From positions 3,709,445 to 3,773,444 of the forward strand of contig NC_018485.1 in the NCBI RefSeq assembly GCF_000304315.1: a DNA stretch of 64,000 nucleotides, in the 5' to 3' direction. Positions 52,951-64,000 of this stretch are shown one piece after another. The notes under the pieces are model-generated. The model saw only the letters and a list, made by a program, of their open reading frames with translations, did not search any database and was not told the DNA's origin. Made by a program: the position numbers and the translations under genes. Every line of letters begins with the position of its first letter. The first letter of the stretch is position 1. Source of the stretch: Methylocystis sp. SC2. GTDB lineage: Bacteria > Pseudomonadota > Alphaproteobacteria > Rhizobiales > Beijerinckiaceae.

Positions 52951-54207
52951 TCAATAGATTGGGTGTCGCGCGCAAAGCGCGGCGACGTCCTTGCGGACAG
53001 CTTCGATCAACGCGTCGTCGCTCGGGCCTTTCAGCACGCGGTCGATCCATCCGGCGATCGTCTCGAATTCGGCGACGCCGAAGCCGCGCGTGGTTCCGGC
53101 GTTGCTCGACAGGCGCAGGCCCGACGGCGCCTCGGGCGGGCGCGGATCGAAGGGGATCATATTCTTGTTGACGGCGAGGCCAGCGCGCTCCAGCGCCTTT
53201 GCGGCGATGTCGCCGGTGACGCCGCGCGCGGCAAGATCGACGAGCATCAGCCCCATATCCGTTCCGCCGCTGACGATGCGCAGGCCGGCGTCTGCAAGCG
53301 CGCGCGCCAGCGCCCGCGCATTGTCGATCACCGCGCGGTTGTAGGTTGCAAATTCCGGCCGCAAGGCTTCGCCAAGGCATGCCGCCTTGCCGGCGACGCC
53401 AAGCAGCAGCACCGAGCCCTGCACGCCCGGAAATACGCCCCCGTTGATCGGCTTGCTTAAGCCATCGTCGTTCCACAGAACCATGCCGCCGCGCGCGCCG
53501 CGCAGGGATTTGTATGTCGTCGTCGTCACGACATGCGCGTGGGGGAGGGGATCGGGATAGAGGCCGGTCGCGACAAGGCCGGCGAAATGCGCCATGTCGA
53601 CGAGGAGATAGGCGCCGACCTCGTCGGCGATCGCGCGCATCGACGCGAAATCGATGGCGCGCGGATAGGCGGAGCCGCCGGCGATGATCATGCGCGGCCT
53701 TTCGCGCCGCGCGAGATCGCGCATCTCGTCGAGATCGATGCGTTCGGACTCGCGGCTGACGCCATAGGTGATGATTTTATAGTCGCGCCCGGTCAGCGTC
53801 GCCGGATGGCCGTGGCTGATGTGTCCCCCGGCCGCGACATTCATGGAAAGGATCGTATCGCCGAGTTTCAATAGGCCGAGAAACACGCCGGCGTTGGCGT
53901 TGGAGCCCGAATGCGGCTGCACATTGGCGAAGCGGCAGTTGAAGAGCCTCTTCGCGCGCTCGATGGCGAGCGCCTCGATCGCGTCGGCGAACTCAGCGCC
54001 GCCATAGTAGCGCGCAAAGGGCAGGCCTTCGACGGTCTTATTGGTAAGGATCGAGCCCTGCGCCTCCAGCACGAGCCGCGAGACGATGTTTTCGGAGGCG
54101 ATGAGTTCGACGCCGTCCTGCTGACGCCGCAACTCTCCGGCGATCGCCGCAGCGAGTTCGGGATCGGCGGAGAGGGCGGAGGCGAATTCGGAATGGGTCT
54201 GCGCCAT
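52951..54207 (-). CDS. glyA: serine hydroxymethyltransferase homologue with altered active site
   Basis: A 418-aa PLP fold-type I enzyme with SHMT framework: ANVQPHSGSNANAGVF, GGHISHG, LVDMAHFAGLVATGLYP, VTTTTYKSLRGARGG with PLP-Lys233. Against canonical SHMT the residue before the lysine, normally His, is Tyr232; the conserved Tyr of NKYAEGYPG is Thr58 (NKTVEGLPF, with Glu60 kept); the FPGxQGG loop reads FPGVQGSVLLLGV. The carboxylate-binding Arg near TTRGFG is kept. This suggests a paralogue acting on another hydroxy-amino acid such as alpha-methylserine; a housekeeping role is possible but less likely. Confidence 0.85.
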   Translation of the reverse strand: MAQTHSEFASALSADPELAAAIAGELRRQQDGVELIASENIVSRLVLEAQGSILTNKTVEGLPFARYYGGAEFADAIEALAIERAKRLFNCRFANVQPHSGSNANAGVFLGLLKLGDTILSMNVAAGGHISHGHPATLTGRDYKIITYGVSRESERIDLDEMRDLARRERPRMIIAGGSAYPRAIDFASMRAIADEVGAYLLVDMAHFAGLVATGLYPDPLPHAHVVTTTTYKSLRGARGGMVLWNDDGLSKPINGGVFPGVQGSVLLLGVAGKAACLGEALRPEFATYNRAVIDNARALARALADAGLRIVSGGTDMGLMLVDLAARGVTGDIAAKALERAGLAVNKNMIPFDPRPPEAPSGLRLSSNAGTTRGFGVAEFETIAGWIDRVLKGPSDDALIEAVRKDVAALCARHPIY

Positions 54208-54249
54208 CGCACGACGGTATCAGCGATCAATCGGCATTACGCAAGCAGT

Positions 54250-54375
54250 CCTCATGCTGAGGAGGCGCCTGAAAGGCGCCGTCTCGAAGCACGAGGGCTG
54301 CGCTGACACTCGTTGGCTTCTGGAGGCGGCCCTCGTCCTTCGAGACGCGCGCATTGCGCGCTCCTCAGGATGAGG
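54250..54375. repeat. palindromic intergenic element, second copy type
   Basis: Outer CCTCATGCTGAGGAG / CTCCTCAGGATGAGG and inner 18-bp arms at 54281-54298 and 54329-54346 (one mismatch), with a further hairpin GGCGCCTGAAAGGCGCC. It shares the CCTCGTCCTTCGAGACGCG core with the element at 1970-2208. Lies between the glyA start and the gyrB end. Confidence 0.85.
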
Positions 54376-54384
54376 GCCTTTGGC

Positions 54385-56889
<2,505 letters not shown>

Positions 56890-57089
56890 TCAAATGGTTG
56901 CTTCAATGCACGGAAATAGTTGACGATTGGGCGCTTTTGCCAGGGACTCGCCGCCCCCGCCGGGCGCGTCGCTTATTCTTTAGGCCGGGCTGGAACGATT
57001 TGCTGCGGCCGCTAGTTCACAGGCGGGGCGACGCGCTCGCGTTTCTCGCTGGCTAAGTTCGCGGGCCGCAAAGAGAAAGTCACTTTCCC

Positions 57090-58259
57090 ATGAAAGCGCT
57101 TACCTTCCACGGCAAAAGCGACATTCGCTGCGAGAGCGTTCCCGATCCCAAAATCGAAGACCCGCGCGACGCCATCATCAAAGTCACCGCCTGCGCCATT
57201 TGCGGCTCCGATTTGCACATTTTCGACGGCATCGTTCCTGAGATGCATACTGGAGACGTGCTCGGGCACGAAACGATGGGCGAGGTCGTCGAAGTCGGTT
57301 CGGAAACGAAGAAATTGAAGGTCGGCGACCGGGTCGTCGTGCCCTTCACCATTTCCTGCGGCGAATGTTTCTTCTGTCAGCGCGGCTATTTCTCCGCCTG
57401 CGAGCGCACCAACCGCGACCACGCCAAAGCTGAAAAGCTCTGGGGGCACTCTCCGGCGGGCCTCTTTGGCTATTCGCATCTCCTTGGCGGCTACGCCGGC
57501 GGCCAGGCGGAATATTTGCGCGTGCCGCACGCCGATGTCGGGCCGATCAAGGCGCCCTCTCAGCTTCGGGACGATCAAGTGCTGTTCTTGTCGGACATTT
57601 TTCCGACCGGCTATATGGCGGCCGAATTCTGCGACATCAAACCGGGCGACGTCATCGCGATCTGGGGATGCGGCCCGGTCGGACAATTTGCGATCCGCAG
57701 CGCGTTCCTGCTCGGCGCTGAGCGCGTCATCGCGATCGATTCGCTGCCCGAGCGGCTCAGCCTCGCCAAAGCAGCCGGCGCGGAGACGCTCGACTATGGA
57801 AAAGTTGACGTCTACGACGCGATCCAAAGCATGACGGAAGGAAGAGGCGCCGACGCCTGCATTGACGCCGTCGGCACCGAACCCGACCCGACCGCGAGCA
57901 TCGACTCGATGATCGACCGGGCCAAGGTCGCGACATTTCTTGGGACGGACCAGCCGCATGTGCTGCGTCAGGCGATTCACTGCTGCCGCAATTTCGGAAC
58001 GGTGTCGATCGTCGGCGTCTACGCCGGATTTCTCGACAAAGTGCCGCTGGGATCGGCGATGAATCGCGGCCTCACCTTCCGTATGGCGCAGACTCCCGTG
58101 CAGCGCTATCTGCCGCGTTTGCTTGAACGTATCGAGTCGGGGGAAATTGATCCATCCTTCGTCGTCACGCACCGCGGATCGCTCGACGACGGTCCCGAGC
58201 TCTACAAGACATTCCGCGACCGGAAGGACGGCTGTGTGAAAGTCGTGCTCACGCCTTGA
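57090..58259 (+). CDS. zinc-dependent alcohol dehydrogenase (MDR, FDH-like)
   Basis: A 389-aa medium-chain dehydrogenase. [14 protein letters not shown] supplies the catalytic Cys ligand, [13 protein letters not shown] the His-Glu, [20 protein letters not shown] the four structural-zinc Cys, and [19 protein letters not shown] the Rossmann GxGxxG with [13 protein letters not shown] (Asp: NAD preference). The insert around [42 protein letters not shown] is typical of the glutathione-independent formaldehyde-dehydrogenase-like subgroup. Substrate unverified. Confidence 0.88.
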   Translation: MKALTFHGKSDIRCESVPDPKIEDPRDAIIKVTACAICGSDLHIFDGIVPEMHTGDVLGHETMGEVVEVGSETKKLKVGDRVVVPFTISCGECFFCQRGYFSACERTNRDHAKAEKLWGHSPAGLFGYSHLLGGYAGGQAEYLRVPHADVGPIKAPSQLRDDQVLFLSDIFPTGYMAAEFCDIKPGDVIAIWGCGPVGQFAIRSAFLLGAERVIAIDSLPERLSLAKAAGAETLDYGKVDVYDAIQSMTEGRGADACIDAVGTEPDPTASIDSMIDRAKVATFLGTDQPHVLRQAIHCCRNFGTVSIVGVYAGFLDKVPLGSAMNRGLTFRMAQTPVQRYLPRLLERIESGEIDPSFVVTHRGSLDDGPELYKTFRDRKDGCVKVVLTP

Positions 58260-58374
58260 TACGCCGGCGCTCGTCCTCGGAGACGCTCGGAGGATCGCGG
58301 ATCGCGGCCTTTCAGCGCCTCAAATGAAAACCTTTGTCGTAGTCTGCCGCGGCCTGGACTGGGTCAGCGCGCCA

Positions 58375-59514
58375 TCAGACATGGGCGGCGCGTCCGGGCG
58401 TGACATGCAGAAGCTCAGCGGAGCCGCGCAACGGCGCAAATAAAGCGGGGTCGGCGCCGGTCATCCAGACCTGGCCGCCAAGCGCCTGAAGCTCCACGTA
58501 TAGAGCCTCGCGGCGCTTCACGTCGAAATGCGCGGCGATCTCGTCGAGAAGAAGAATTGGCGCATGTCCGGTCATGGCGCCGATCAGCTTCGCATGCGCC
58601 AGGGTCAGCCCCATCAACAGCGCTTTCTGCTCGCCGGTCGAACAAGCTCGAGCCGCCTCGTTCTTGGGACCGTGACGCACGGCGAGATCGCTGCCCTGCG
58701 GACCGATTAAGGTGCGTCCAGCGGCGGCGTCGCGGCGCCGGGACGCAGCGAGCTCGCCGCGGTACCATTCCTCCACCGCGAGCGCCGGATCGAGCGCCAG
58801 CCGCCGCTCCAGCTCGCCCTCGATCATCACGTCCGCCCAAGGAAAGGGCGAGGCGTCGTCGCGTCCTGCGGCGATCAATGCGACGAGCCGCGAAACGGTC
58901 TCGCGCCGAGCGGCGGCCACGGCGACGCCGAGCGCGGCGATCTCCTGCTCCGCGGCGTCGAGCCAGCGCCGGTCGGCGACGCCTTCTTCGAGGAGCCGGT
59001 TGCGGTTGCGCAGCGCCCGCTCCAGCCTGTTGGCGCGCGCGCCGTGTTCGGCGTCGACGCCCAGCGCCAGCCGATCCAGAAAGCGCCGTCGTTCGCCCGC
59101 CGGGCCCGAGAACAGCCCATCCATGGCCGGCGTGAGCCAGAGCGCCCGGACATGATCGGCGAAGGCCCGCGCCGAAGACGCCGGCGCGCGATCGACACGA
59201 AAAAGGCGTTCGCCTGACGGCGTCAGACCATGGCCGAGCTGCGTCGCCACGCCGTCGGCCTCGACTTCGATCGAGACGGCGAAACCGCCGGCGCCGCCGC
59301 GTCTCGCGCATTCGGCGAGTTCCGCCCGGCGCAGGCCGCGGCCCGGCGAGAACAGCGACAGCGCTTCCAGCAGATTGGTCTTGCCGGCGCCATTCTCGCC
59401 AAAGAGCGCAATGATCGTCGCCTCGAAGCGGCAATCGAGCGCCGCATAGGAGCGAAAGTCGCTGAGCGTCAGGCGGCGCACGCGCGGCGCGCTCTTTGTC
59501 GCAAGGGTCGTCAT
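58375..59514 (-). CDS. recF: DNA replication and repair protein RecF
   Basis: SMC-like ATPase loading RecA at ssDNA gaps. 379 aa: RRLTLSDFRSYAALDCRF start, Walker A GENGAGKTNLLEALSLFSPGRGLR, then SGAERRRFLDRLA-type segment (GPAGERRRFLDRLALGVD), ABC signature STGEQKALLMGLTLAHAK and Walker B PILLLDEIAAHFD. Usually found with dnaN in this class, but here it is alone, with dnaN absent from the window. Confidence 0.95.
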   Translation of the reverse strand: MTTLATKSAPRVRRLTLSDFRSYAALDCRFEATIIALFGENGAGKTNLLEALSLFSPGRGLRRAELAECARRGGAGGFAVSIEVEADGVATQLGHGLTPSGERLFRVDRAPASSARAFADHVRALWLTPAMDGLFSGPAGERRRFLDRLALGVDAEHGARANRLERALRNRNRLLEEGVADRRWLDAAEQEIAALGVAVAAARRETVSRLVALIAAGRDDASPFPWADVMIEGELERRLALDPALAVEEWYRGELAASRRRDAAAGRTLIGPQGSDLAVRHGPKNEAARACSTGEQKALLMGLTLAHAKLIGAMTGHAPILLLDEIAAHFDVKRREALYVELQALGGQVWMTGADPALFAPLRGSAELLHVTPGRAAHV

Positions 59515-59557
59515 GACGCCGTCGCGGCAAAGCGACGCGGCGCCTTCGCGCGCGCGA

Positions 59558-60097
59558 TCATTGCGGCCGGGAAACGCGGCGGCCCGGCGAGAGGATGGCG
59601 TAGCTGTGGGGACCTGTGTAGGAGGTCATCACCGCTTCGATCAAGGGTTCGTCCGATCCTTGCGCCGTTGACCAGTCGACCGTGAAACTGGCGCCGGTGC
59701 CGCCGCGAACGTCGTCTTGCGCGATGGTGACCTGCAATGAGGCGTAAGGCTTCAGATAGAGGGGATCGTTCAGGTAGCTTTCGATCAGCTGGCCCGAGCC
59801 GTTGCGGTATTCGATCTTTTCGATCGCCAGGATATTCGTCGCCGAGGCGTTGTGGATCGAGAGCGCGCCGGAGAAGTTCAGCCGCGTCACGCCGCCTTGC
59901 CCGATGAGCGTCGAATGCAGCGGAATCAGCGTGCGCCCGCGAAGCGCGAGTTTCTCCGCCGGAGCGGAAGTCGTGGCGTCGGGGCTGACGATGACGGGCT
60001 GAGCCGACGGCGCCGGCGACCGAGCCGCGCTCTCCGTGACGAAGGCGCTCACGACGAGAGCGAGCGCAAGAATGCGCGGGGCAGCGCTAAGCGGCAT
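59558..60097 (-). CDS. exported DUF3124 protein
   Basis: A 179-aa protein from the ATG at 60097 (AAAGGTG upstream) with a signal peptide (RILALALVVSAFVTESAAR). LIPLHSTLIGQGGVTRLNFSGALSIHNASATNILAIEKIEYRNGSGQLIESYLNDPLYLKPYASLQVTIAQDDVRGGTGASFTVDW is the DUF3124 beta domain. Function unknown; located in the envelope. It lies 43 bases upstream of recF, but a shared transcript is uncertain. Confidence 0.87.
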   Translation of the reverse strand: MPLSAAPRILALALVVSAFVTESAARSPAPSAQPVIVSPDATTSAPAEKLALRGRTLIPLHSTLIGQGGVTRLNFSGALSIHNASATNILAIEKIEYRNGSGQLIESYLNDPLYLKPYASLQVTIAQDDVRGGTGASFTVDWSTAQGSDEPLIEAVMTSYTGPHSYAILSPGRRVSRPQ

Positions 60098-60478
60098 TGC
60101 GCACACCTTTTCCTTTCGACTCGACATATGCGGCGCCGGCGCACACTAGCATCGCGCCGCGAAAGGTCTAATCGAATGTCATTCGCCGTGGAGGCCGCTT
60201 GGCGGCCGACGGTTGGCCTGCGCGACGCGGCGTCGCATCGCTGAAGCCAGACGCGATTCGGCGATCATGGCGGCCCGCGAAGGAGTTTCAACGGGAGAGA
60301 ACCCATACGTGTCGGGGCGGGCTGACGGAAGGTCTCGCTCGCGATCCGTCGTGGAGCGACGATTGATCGCGCAAACGGCCTCCTGCGATCGGAAAAGCTT
60401 TCCCGAAAGGATGAGCGAAGTCGTTTGGCCTTACGCATAAAATCTGTATTCTCCGCCTGCGGCGATCGGAGTTTTTCA
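60098..60478. other. intergenic region upstream of coaBC
   Basis: About 380 bases between two divergent genes; no convincing ORF. CGGAG at 60466-60470 is the ribosome site of coaBC. Both promoters must be here, but none stands out. Confidence 0.4.
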
Positions 60479-61741
60479 GTGGCGGGCGTGGGTTGTGCGC
60501 GGAGCCTCGAGGCTAAGCGCGTCTTGCTGATCGTGGGCGGGGGGATCGCCGCGTATAAATCGCTCGATCTCGTGCGGCGCCTGCGTGAGCGCGGCGCGCG
60601 GGTGCGCGTCGTCATGACGGCGGCGGCCAAGGAGTTCGTGACGCCTCTCGCCTTCGTCAGCCTGGCGAATGAAAAAGTCTATGACGATCTCTTCTCCACA
60701 ACCGACGAGCAAGAGATGGGCCATATTCAGCTGTCACGCGACGCCGACCTTCTCGTCGTCGCTCCCGCGACGGCGCATCTCCTGGCGCGCGCGGCGCGCG
60801 GACTCTGCGACGATCTTGCGACTACCCTGCTGCTCGCGACCGACAAGCGCGTTCTTTATGCGCCGGCGATGAATGCGCGCATGTGGCTTCACCCCGCAAC
60901 CCAGCGAAACGTCTCGACGCTGCACGGCGACGGCGCCTGGTTTGTCGGCCCAAACGTCGGCGACATGGCCTGCGGCGAATATGGGCCCGGGCGCATGAGC
61001 GAGCCGCTGGAGATCGTTCAAGCGATCGAGACGGCGCTGAAGCAGGATACTCGGCTGCCCGCGCCCGAAGGCCTGCTGACGCGCGGCGGCGCGCTCGAAG
61101 GGCTGCATGTCGTCGTGACCTCCGGGCCCACCCATGAGCCGATCGATCCGGTTCGCTACATCGCCAATCGTTCCTCAGGGCGGCAGGGGCACGCCATCGC
61201 CGCGGCGGCGGCGCGCGCAGGGGCGCGTGTGACGTTGATCTCAGGGCCGGTCGTCCTCTCGGATCCGCCGGGCTGCGAGACGATACATATAGAGAGCGCG
61301 CGAGACATGCTGACCGCCGCAGAGGCCGCGCTTCCGGCGGATATATTCGTCGCCGCAGCGGCCGTCGCCGATTGGCGCGCGGAGCCGGCGGTCGACAAGA
61401 TCAAGAAGGGCGCGCGCGGCGCGCCGAGCCTGTCGCTCGTCGAAAATCCCGACATTCTTGCGCGCGTCTCACGCGGACCGAACCGTCCGCGCTTGGTCGT
61501 CGGCTTCGCCGCGGAAACGCGCGACCTTATCCGCCACGCGCAGGAAAAGCTCGCCCGAAAAGGATGCGATCTCATCGTCGCCAACGACGTCAGCGAGGGG
61601 ACCGGCGTATTTGGCGGGGCCACGAATGAGGCGCATCTCGTCTCGCGAGGGGGCGTCGAAGACTGGCCGCGGCTTCGCAAGGAGGACCTCGCCGAGCGGC
61701 TCGTGGCGCGCCTCGCGCAGATGATCGGCGAAGCGTCATGA
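60479..61741 (+). CDS. coaBC: bifunctional phosphopantothenoylcysteine decarboxylase/ligase
   Basis: Two steps of coenzyme A synthesis. 420 aa from the GTG at 60479: CoaC flavoprotein half with [25 protein letters not shown], the catalytic His region, and [17 protein letters not shown] (PASANT/PXMNXXMW motif); CoaB half with [45 protein letters not shown] and VVGFAAET. Overlaps dut by four bases (ATGA). Confidence 0.95.
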   Translation: MAGVGCARSLEAKRVLLIVGGGIAAYKSLDLVRRLRERGARVRVVMTAAAKEFVTPLAFVSLANEKVYDDLFSTTDEQEMGHIQLSRDADLLVVAPATAHLLARAARGLCDDLATTLLLATDKRVLYAPAMNARMWLHPATQRNVSTLHGDGAWFVGPNVGDMACGEYGPGRMSEPLEIVQAIETALKQDTRLPAPEGLLTRGGALEGLHVVVTSGPTHEPIDPVRYIANRSSGRQGHAIAAAAARAGARVTLISGPVVLSDPPGCETIHIESARDMLTAAEAALPADIFVAAAAVADWRAEPAVDKIKKGARGAPSLSLVENPDILARVSRGPNRPRLVVGFAAETRDLIRHAQEKLARKGCDLIVANDVSEGTGVFGGATNEAHLVSRGGVEDWPRLRKEDLAERLVARLAQMIGEAS

Positions 61742-62199
61742 AAGTCGCGATCCGCCGACTGCCGAACGGCGACGGTCTGCCGTTCCCGGCCTACGCCAGC
61801 GAAGGCGCGGCGGGTCTTGATCTCCACGCCGCGCTGGCGCCCGGGCAAAAGCTGGTGCTGGAGCCTGGCGCCCGCGATCTCATCCCCACCGGGCTCTCGA
61901 TCGCGCTGCCTCAAGGCTATGAGGGACAGGTCCGCCCGCGATCGGGCCTCGCCGCTGAGCACGGCGTCACCGTGCTCAACGCCCCGGGCACCATCGACAG
62001 CGACTATCGCGGCGAGATCAAGACGCTGCTGATCAATCTCGGGGGGCAGCCCTTCGAGATCGTTCGCGGCATGCGCGTCGCCCAGCTCGTGATCGCGCCG
62101 GTGGCGCATGTGACGCTTGTGGAGGTCGACGATCTCGACGCGACGACGCGCGGCGCCGGCGGCTTCGGGTCGACGGGACTGACCGGAGAGGGCGCGTGA
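61738..62199 (+). CDS. dut: dUTP diphosphatase
   Basis: Hydrolyses dUTP to dUMP, keeping uracil out of DNA. 153-aa trimeric type: motif 1 GAAGLDLHA, motif 2 RPRSGLA, motif 3 [17 protein letters not shown], motif 4 [10 protein letters not shown], motif 5 GAGGFGSTG at the C-terminus. The coaBC-dut coupling is a classic proteobacterial pair. Confidence 0.97.
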   Translation: MKVAIRRLPNGDGLPFPAYASEGAAGLDLHAALAPGQKLVLEPGARDLIPTGLSIALPQGYEGQVRPRSGLAAEHGVTVLNAPGTIDSDYRGEIKTLLINLGGQPFEIVRGMRVAQLVIAPVAHVTLVEVDDLDATTRGAGGFGSTGLTGEGA

Positions 62200-62642
62200 T
62201 GAAGCTCCTGCCGCGCACCGCTCGTTTCGCGCTCATGGCGACGCTCGACGTCGCGCTTCATGCGCGCGGTCGGCCGGTGTCGTCAAAGCAGCTCGCCGCC
62301 CGCCACGATCTTCCCCCGCGCCGATTGGAGACGGTCCTGCAGGCTTTGGTGAGAGCGGGGATTCTCAAAAGCGTAAGAGGGCCAGCGGGGGGCTATGCGC
62401 TGGCGCGCGAGAGGCGCCGCCTGTCGGTCGGCGAAATCGTTCGCGTCGCCTTGCGCGCTGAAGAGGAGGAGCCGGACGCGGCGCCGCCGCTGCTCTCGGC
62501 GGTGCTGGAGCCGATCATCGCTGAAGCCGAAGAGAGCGCGCTCCGGCGGCTGGACGACGTGACGCTCGACGATCTGCACGCCCGCGCGCTCACGCTCGGT
62601 TTTGGAGAAAGGCCGGACGCGAGCGGCGCTTTTGAGATATGA
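62199..62642 (+). CDS. Rrf2-family transcriptional regulator without cluster cysteines
   Basis: A 147-aa winged-helix regulator: [74 protein letters not shown] is the standard Rrf2 DNA-binding domain. No Cys occurs anywhere in the protein, so it cannot bind an Fe-S cluster like IscR or NsrR. The ATG overlaps the dut stop (TGATG). Its target may be the downstream gene, but that is inference. Confidence 0.88.
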   Translation: MKLLPRTARFALMATLDVALHARGRPVSSKQLAARHDLPPRRLETVLQALVRAGILKSVRGPAGGYALARERRRLSVGEIVRVALRAEEEEPDAAPPLLSAVLEPIIAEAEESALRRLDDVTLDDLHARALTLGFGERPDASGAFEI

Positions 62643-62686
62643 AGCGCGCGACCCGGCGAAGTCGCCGGATGGGCGAGGAGGCGCGC

Positions 62687-63460
62687 ATGACTTATGACAC
62701 GATTGCAGTCGAAACGCAGGGCCGAGTCGGACTGATCCGTCTCAACCGGCCCGAGGCGCTCAACGCGCTGAACGCGCGGCTCATCGCCGAGCTCGACGAC
62801 GCGCTCGCGAAATTTGAATTCGACGACGGCGTCGGCTGCGTCGTCCTCACCGGCTCCGAGAAGGCCTTCGCCGCTGGCGCGGACATCAAGGAGATGCGCG
62901 ACAAGGGCTTCGTCGACGCCTTTCTCGACGATTTCATCGGCCGGTGGGACGTCGTGGCGCGGGCCCGCAAGCCCATCATCGCCGCCGTCTCCGGCTTCGC
63001 GCTGGGCGGCGGCTGCGAAATCGCGATGATGTGCGACTTCATTCTCGCGGCGGACACGGCGGTCTTCGGCCAGCCGGAAATCAAGCTCGGCGTGATTCCC
63101 GGCGCCGGGGGCACGCAGCGGTTGACCCGCGCCGTCGGCAAGGCCAAGGCGATGGATCTTATACTGACGGGGCGGATGATGGGCGCCGAGGAGGCCGAGC
63201 GCGCCGGCCTCGTCGCGCGGATTGTCCCGGCCGCCGATCTGCTCGCCGAGGCGACCAAGACGGCGGCGACGATCGCGTCCATGTCGCTTCCTGCGGTTCT
63301 CATGGCCAAGGAGGCGGTCAATCGCGCTTTTGAATCGACGCTCGCCGAGGGAATCCGACATGAGCGAGGGCTTTTCTATTCGCTTTTCGCCACGGGCGAT
63401 CAAAAGGAAGGCATGAACGCCTTCGTGGAAAAGCGGAAGCCGGCCTTCGCCAATCGATAG
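62687..63460 (+). CDS. enoyl-CoA hydratase/isomerase family protein
   Basis: A 257-aa crotonase. GGAGG precedes the ATG at 62687; an upstream in-frame start lies inside the regulator gene. [14 protein letters not shown] is the oxyanion-hole region, [49 protein letters not shown] carries the two catalytic Glu positions. Short-chain enoyl-CoA hydratase (crotonase) activity is likely. The echA-rpsT-dnaA gene order is frequent in Alphaproteobacteria. Confidence 0.92.
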   Translation: MTYDTIAVETQGRVGLIRLNRPEALNALNARLIAELDDALAKFEFDDGVGCVVLTGSEKAFAAGADIKEMRDKGFVDAFLDDFIGRWDVVARARKPIIAAVSGFALGGGCEIAMMCDFILAADTAVFGQPEIKLGVIPGAGGTQRLTRAVGKAKAMDLILTGRMMGAEEAERAGLVARIVPAADLLAEATKTAATIASMSLPAVLMAKEAVNRAFESTLAEGIRHERGLFYSLFATGDQKEGMNAFVEKRKPAFANR

Positions 63461-63574
63461 GGCGGCCATTGACGAAGGGCGGCCGTCGCGCTTATAAACC
63501 ACGCCACCTGGCCGCGATTTCGCGGCCGTTTGGTTTTTGGGCGGCGTCGCCGTCACGTCAAGGACACGCAAAGC

Positions 63575-63847
63575 ATGGCCAATACGAGTTCGGCCAAGAA
63601 AGCCGTTCGCAAGATCGCCCGCCGCACGTCGGTCAATCGGGCGCGTCGCAGCCGCATGCGCACTTTCGTGCGCAAAGTCGAGGAGGCGATCGCCTCGGGC
63701 GACGCTTCGGTGGCGGCGGACGCGCTGCAAAATGCCGTGCCGATCGTGATGCGCGCCGCGCAGCGCGGCGTCATTCACAAGAATACGGCCTCGCGAAAGG
63801 TTTCGCGACTGACCGCGCGCGTGAAGGCGCTGGCCGCACAGGCGTAA
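63575..63847 (+). CDS. rpsT: 30S ribosomal protein S20
   Basis: A 90-aa Lys/Arg-rich ribosomal protein: [39 protein letters not shown] and the C-terminal [19 protein letters not shown]. The ATG at 63575 is preceded by AAGGA. A strong terminator follows. In this bacterial class dnaA usually comes next, just beyond the window. Confidence 0.98.
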   Translation: MANTSSAKKAVRKIARRTSVNRARRSRMRTFVRKVEEAIASGDASVAADALQNAVPIVMRAAQRGVIHKNTASRKVSRLTARVKALAAQA

Positions 63848-63885
63848 TGAATTGGCCGCGCATAACGTGGACGCAGCGTTCTTGG

Positions 63886-63910
63886 AGCCCGGCGAGAGCC
63901 GGGCTTTTTT
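63886..63910 (+). terminator. rho-independent terminator of rpsT
   Basis: Perfect stem AGCCCGGC / GCCGGGCT with a GAGA loop followed by TTTTT, 38 bases past the rpsT stop. Confidence 0.93.
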
Positions 63911-64000
63911 ATTGCGCCGGACGGCGACGGCAATTCGTCGCATGAAGCGCAGATGACACGGCCGGGAATTTTTTTTCGCCGCAATAATTCGTGATCATTC

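Noticed and set aside
57012..58172. 386-codon open frame on the minus strand
   Set aside because: Antisense to the alcohol dehydrogenase gene with intact zinc and NAD motifs.
62393..63943. 516-codon open frame on the minus strand
   Set aside because: Antisense to the Rrf2, enoyl-CoA hydratase and rpsT genes; no motif of its own.

Overview
The window reads as one continuous, GC-rich chromosome segment of an alphaproteobacterium, most likely of the Hyphomicrobiales (Rhizobiales). The grounds are the strong codon bias, the gene content and order (queA-tgt, recG, pyrE, gyrB, recF, coaBC-dut, rpsT), and palindromic intergenic repeats typical of that order. A methylotroph or methanotroph family such as Methylocystaceae or Beijerinckiaceae is plausible but unproven. 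The replication genes gyrB and recF, with rpsT at the right edge, suggest the origin/dnaA neighbourhood lies close by or just beyond the window.

Layout. 1-10 kb is mostly housekeeping: a queA (5' truncated)-small ORF-tgt operon whose Tgt has lost most of its zinc ligands, an antitoxin-like HTH gene coupled to an orphan DNA methylase, recG, a VanX-type dipeptidase, a Tat-exported SOD-like protein, pyrE and a GST. 10-16 kb is accessory: an SLT transglycosylase, a coiled-coil membrane protein, a radical SAM/SPASM maturase followed directly by a 66-aa Cys-motif peptide (a probable RiPP locus), and an unrecognised 345-aa protein. 16-24.5 kb holds tRNA-CAT, a methylthioribulose-phosphate-type aldolase with mtnA, a FemAB-like acyltransferase, an Anbu proteasome homologue, tsaC, an NAAA-like amidase and pgi. 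At 24.7-26.6 kb an AT-rich island carries a two-gene unit: a small membrane-segment protein plus an HExxH metalloprotease. 27-42.5 kb holds an O-methyltransferase, tRNA-Arg(CCG), a divergent LysR/LVIVD pair, two AI-2E-type exporters, an HD hydrolase, a patatin, an alpha/beta hydrolase, a cold-shock gene and many small proteins.

42.6-47.1 kb is a bufferin-type copper/metal peptide locus: bufA1-bufB-bufC-doxX, a divergent ECF sigma factor with its NrsF-type membrane regulator, and a second bufferin precursor (bufA2). Both precursor genes are preceded by the same promoter pattern, TGTAACC-N13-CGACGAA, so one sigma factor probably controls both. 47.2-52.3 kb has a GYD protein and an RND efflux pair. 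52.3-64 kb holds a SHMT homologue with altered active-site residues plus a ferredoxin-like protein, gyrB, an alcohol dehydrogenase, recF, a DUF3124 protein, coaBC-dut-Rrf2-enoyl-CoA hydratase and rpsT with a clear terminator.

Most attractive for follow-up: the radical SAM/peptide pair, the dual-precursor bufferin regulon, the AT-rich small protein-metalloprotease pair, and the active-site changes in Tgt and GlyA. All functional calls come from reading motifs by eye; no database search was possible.
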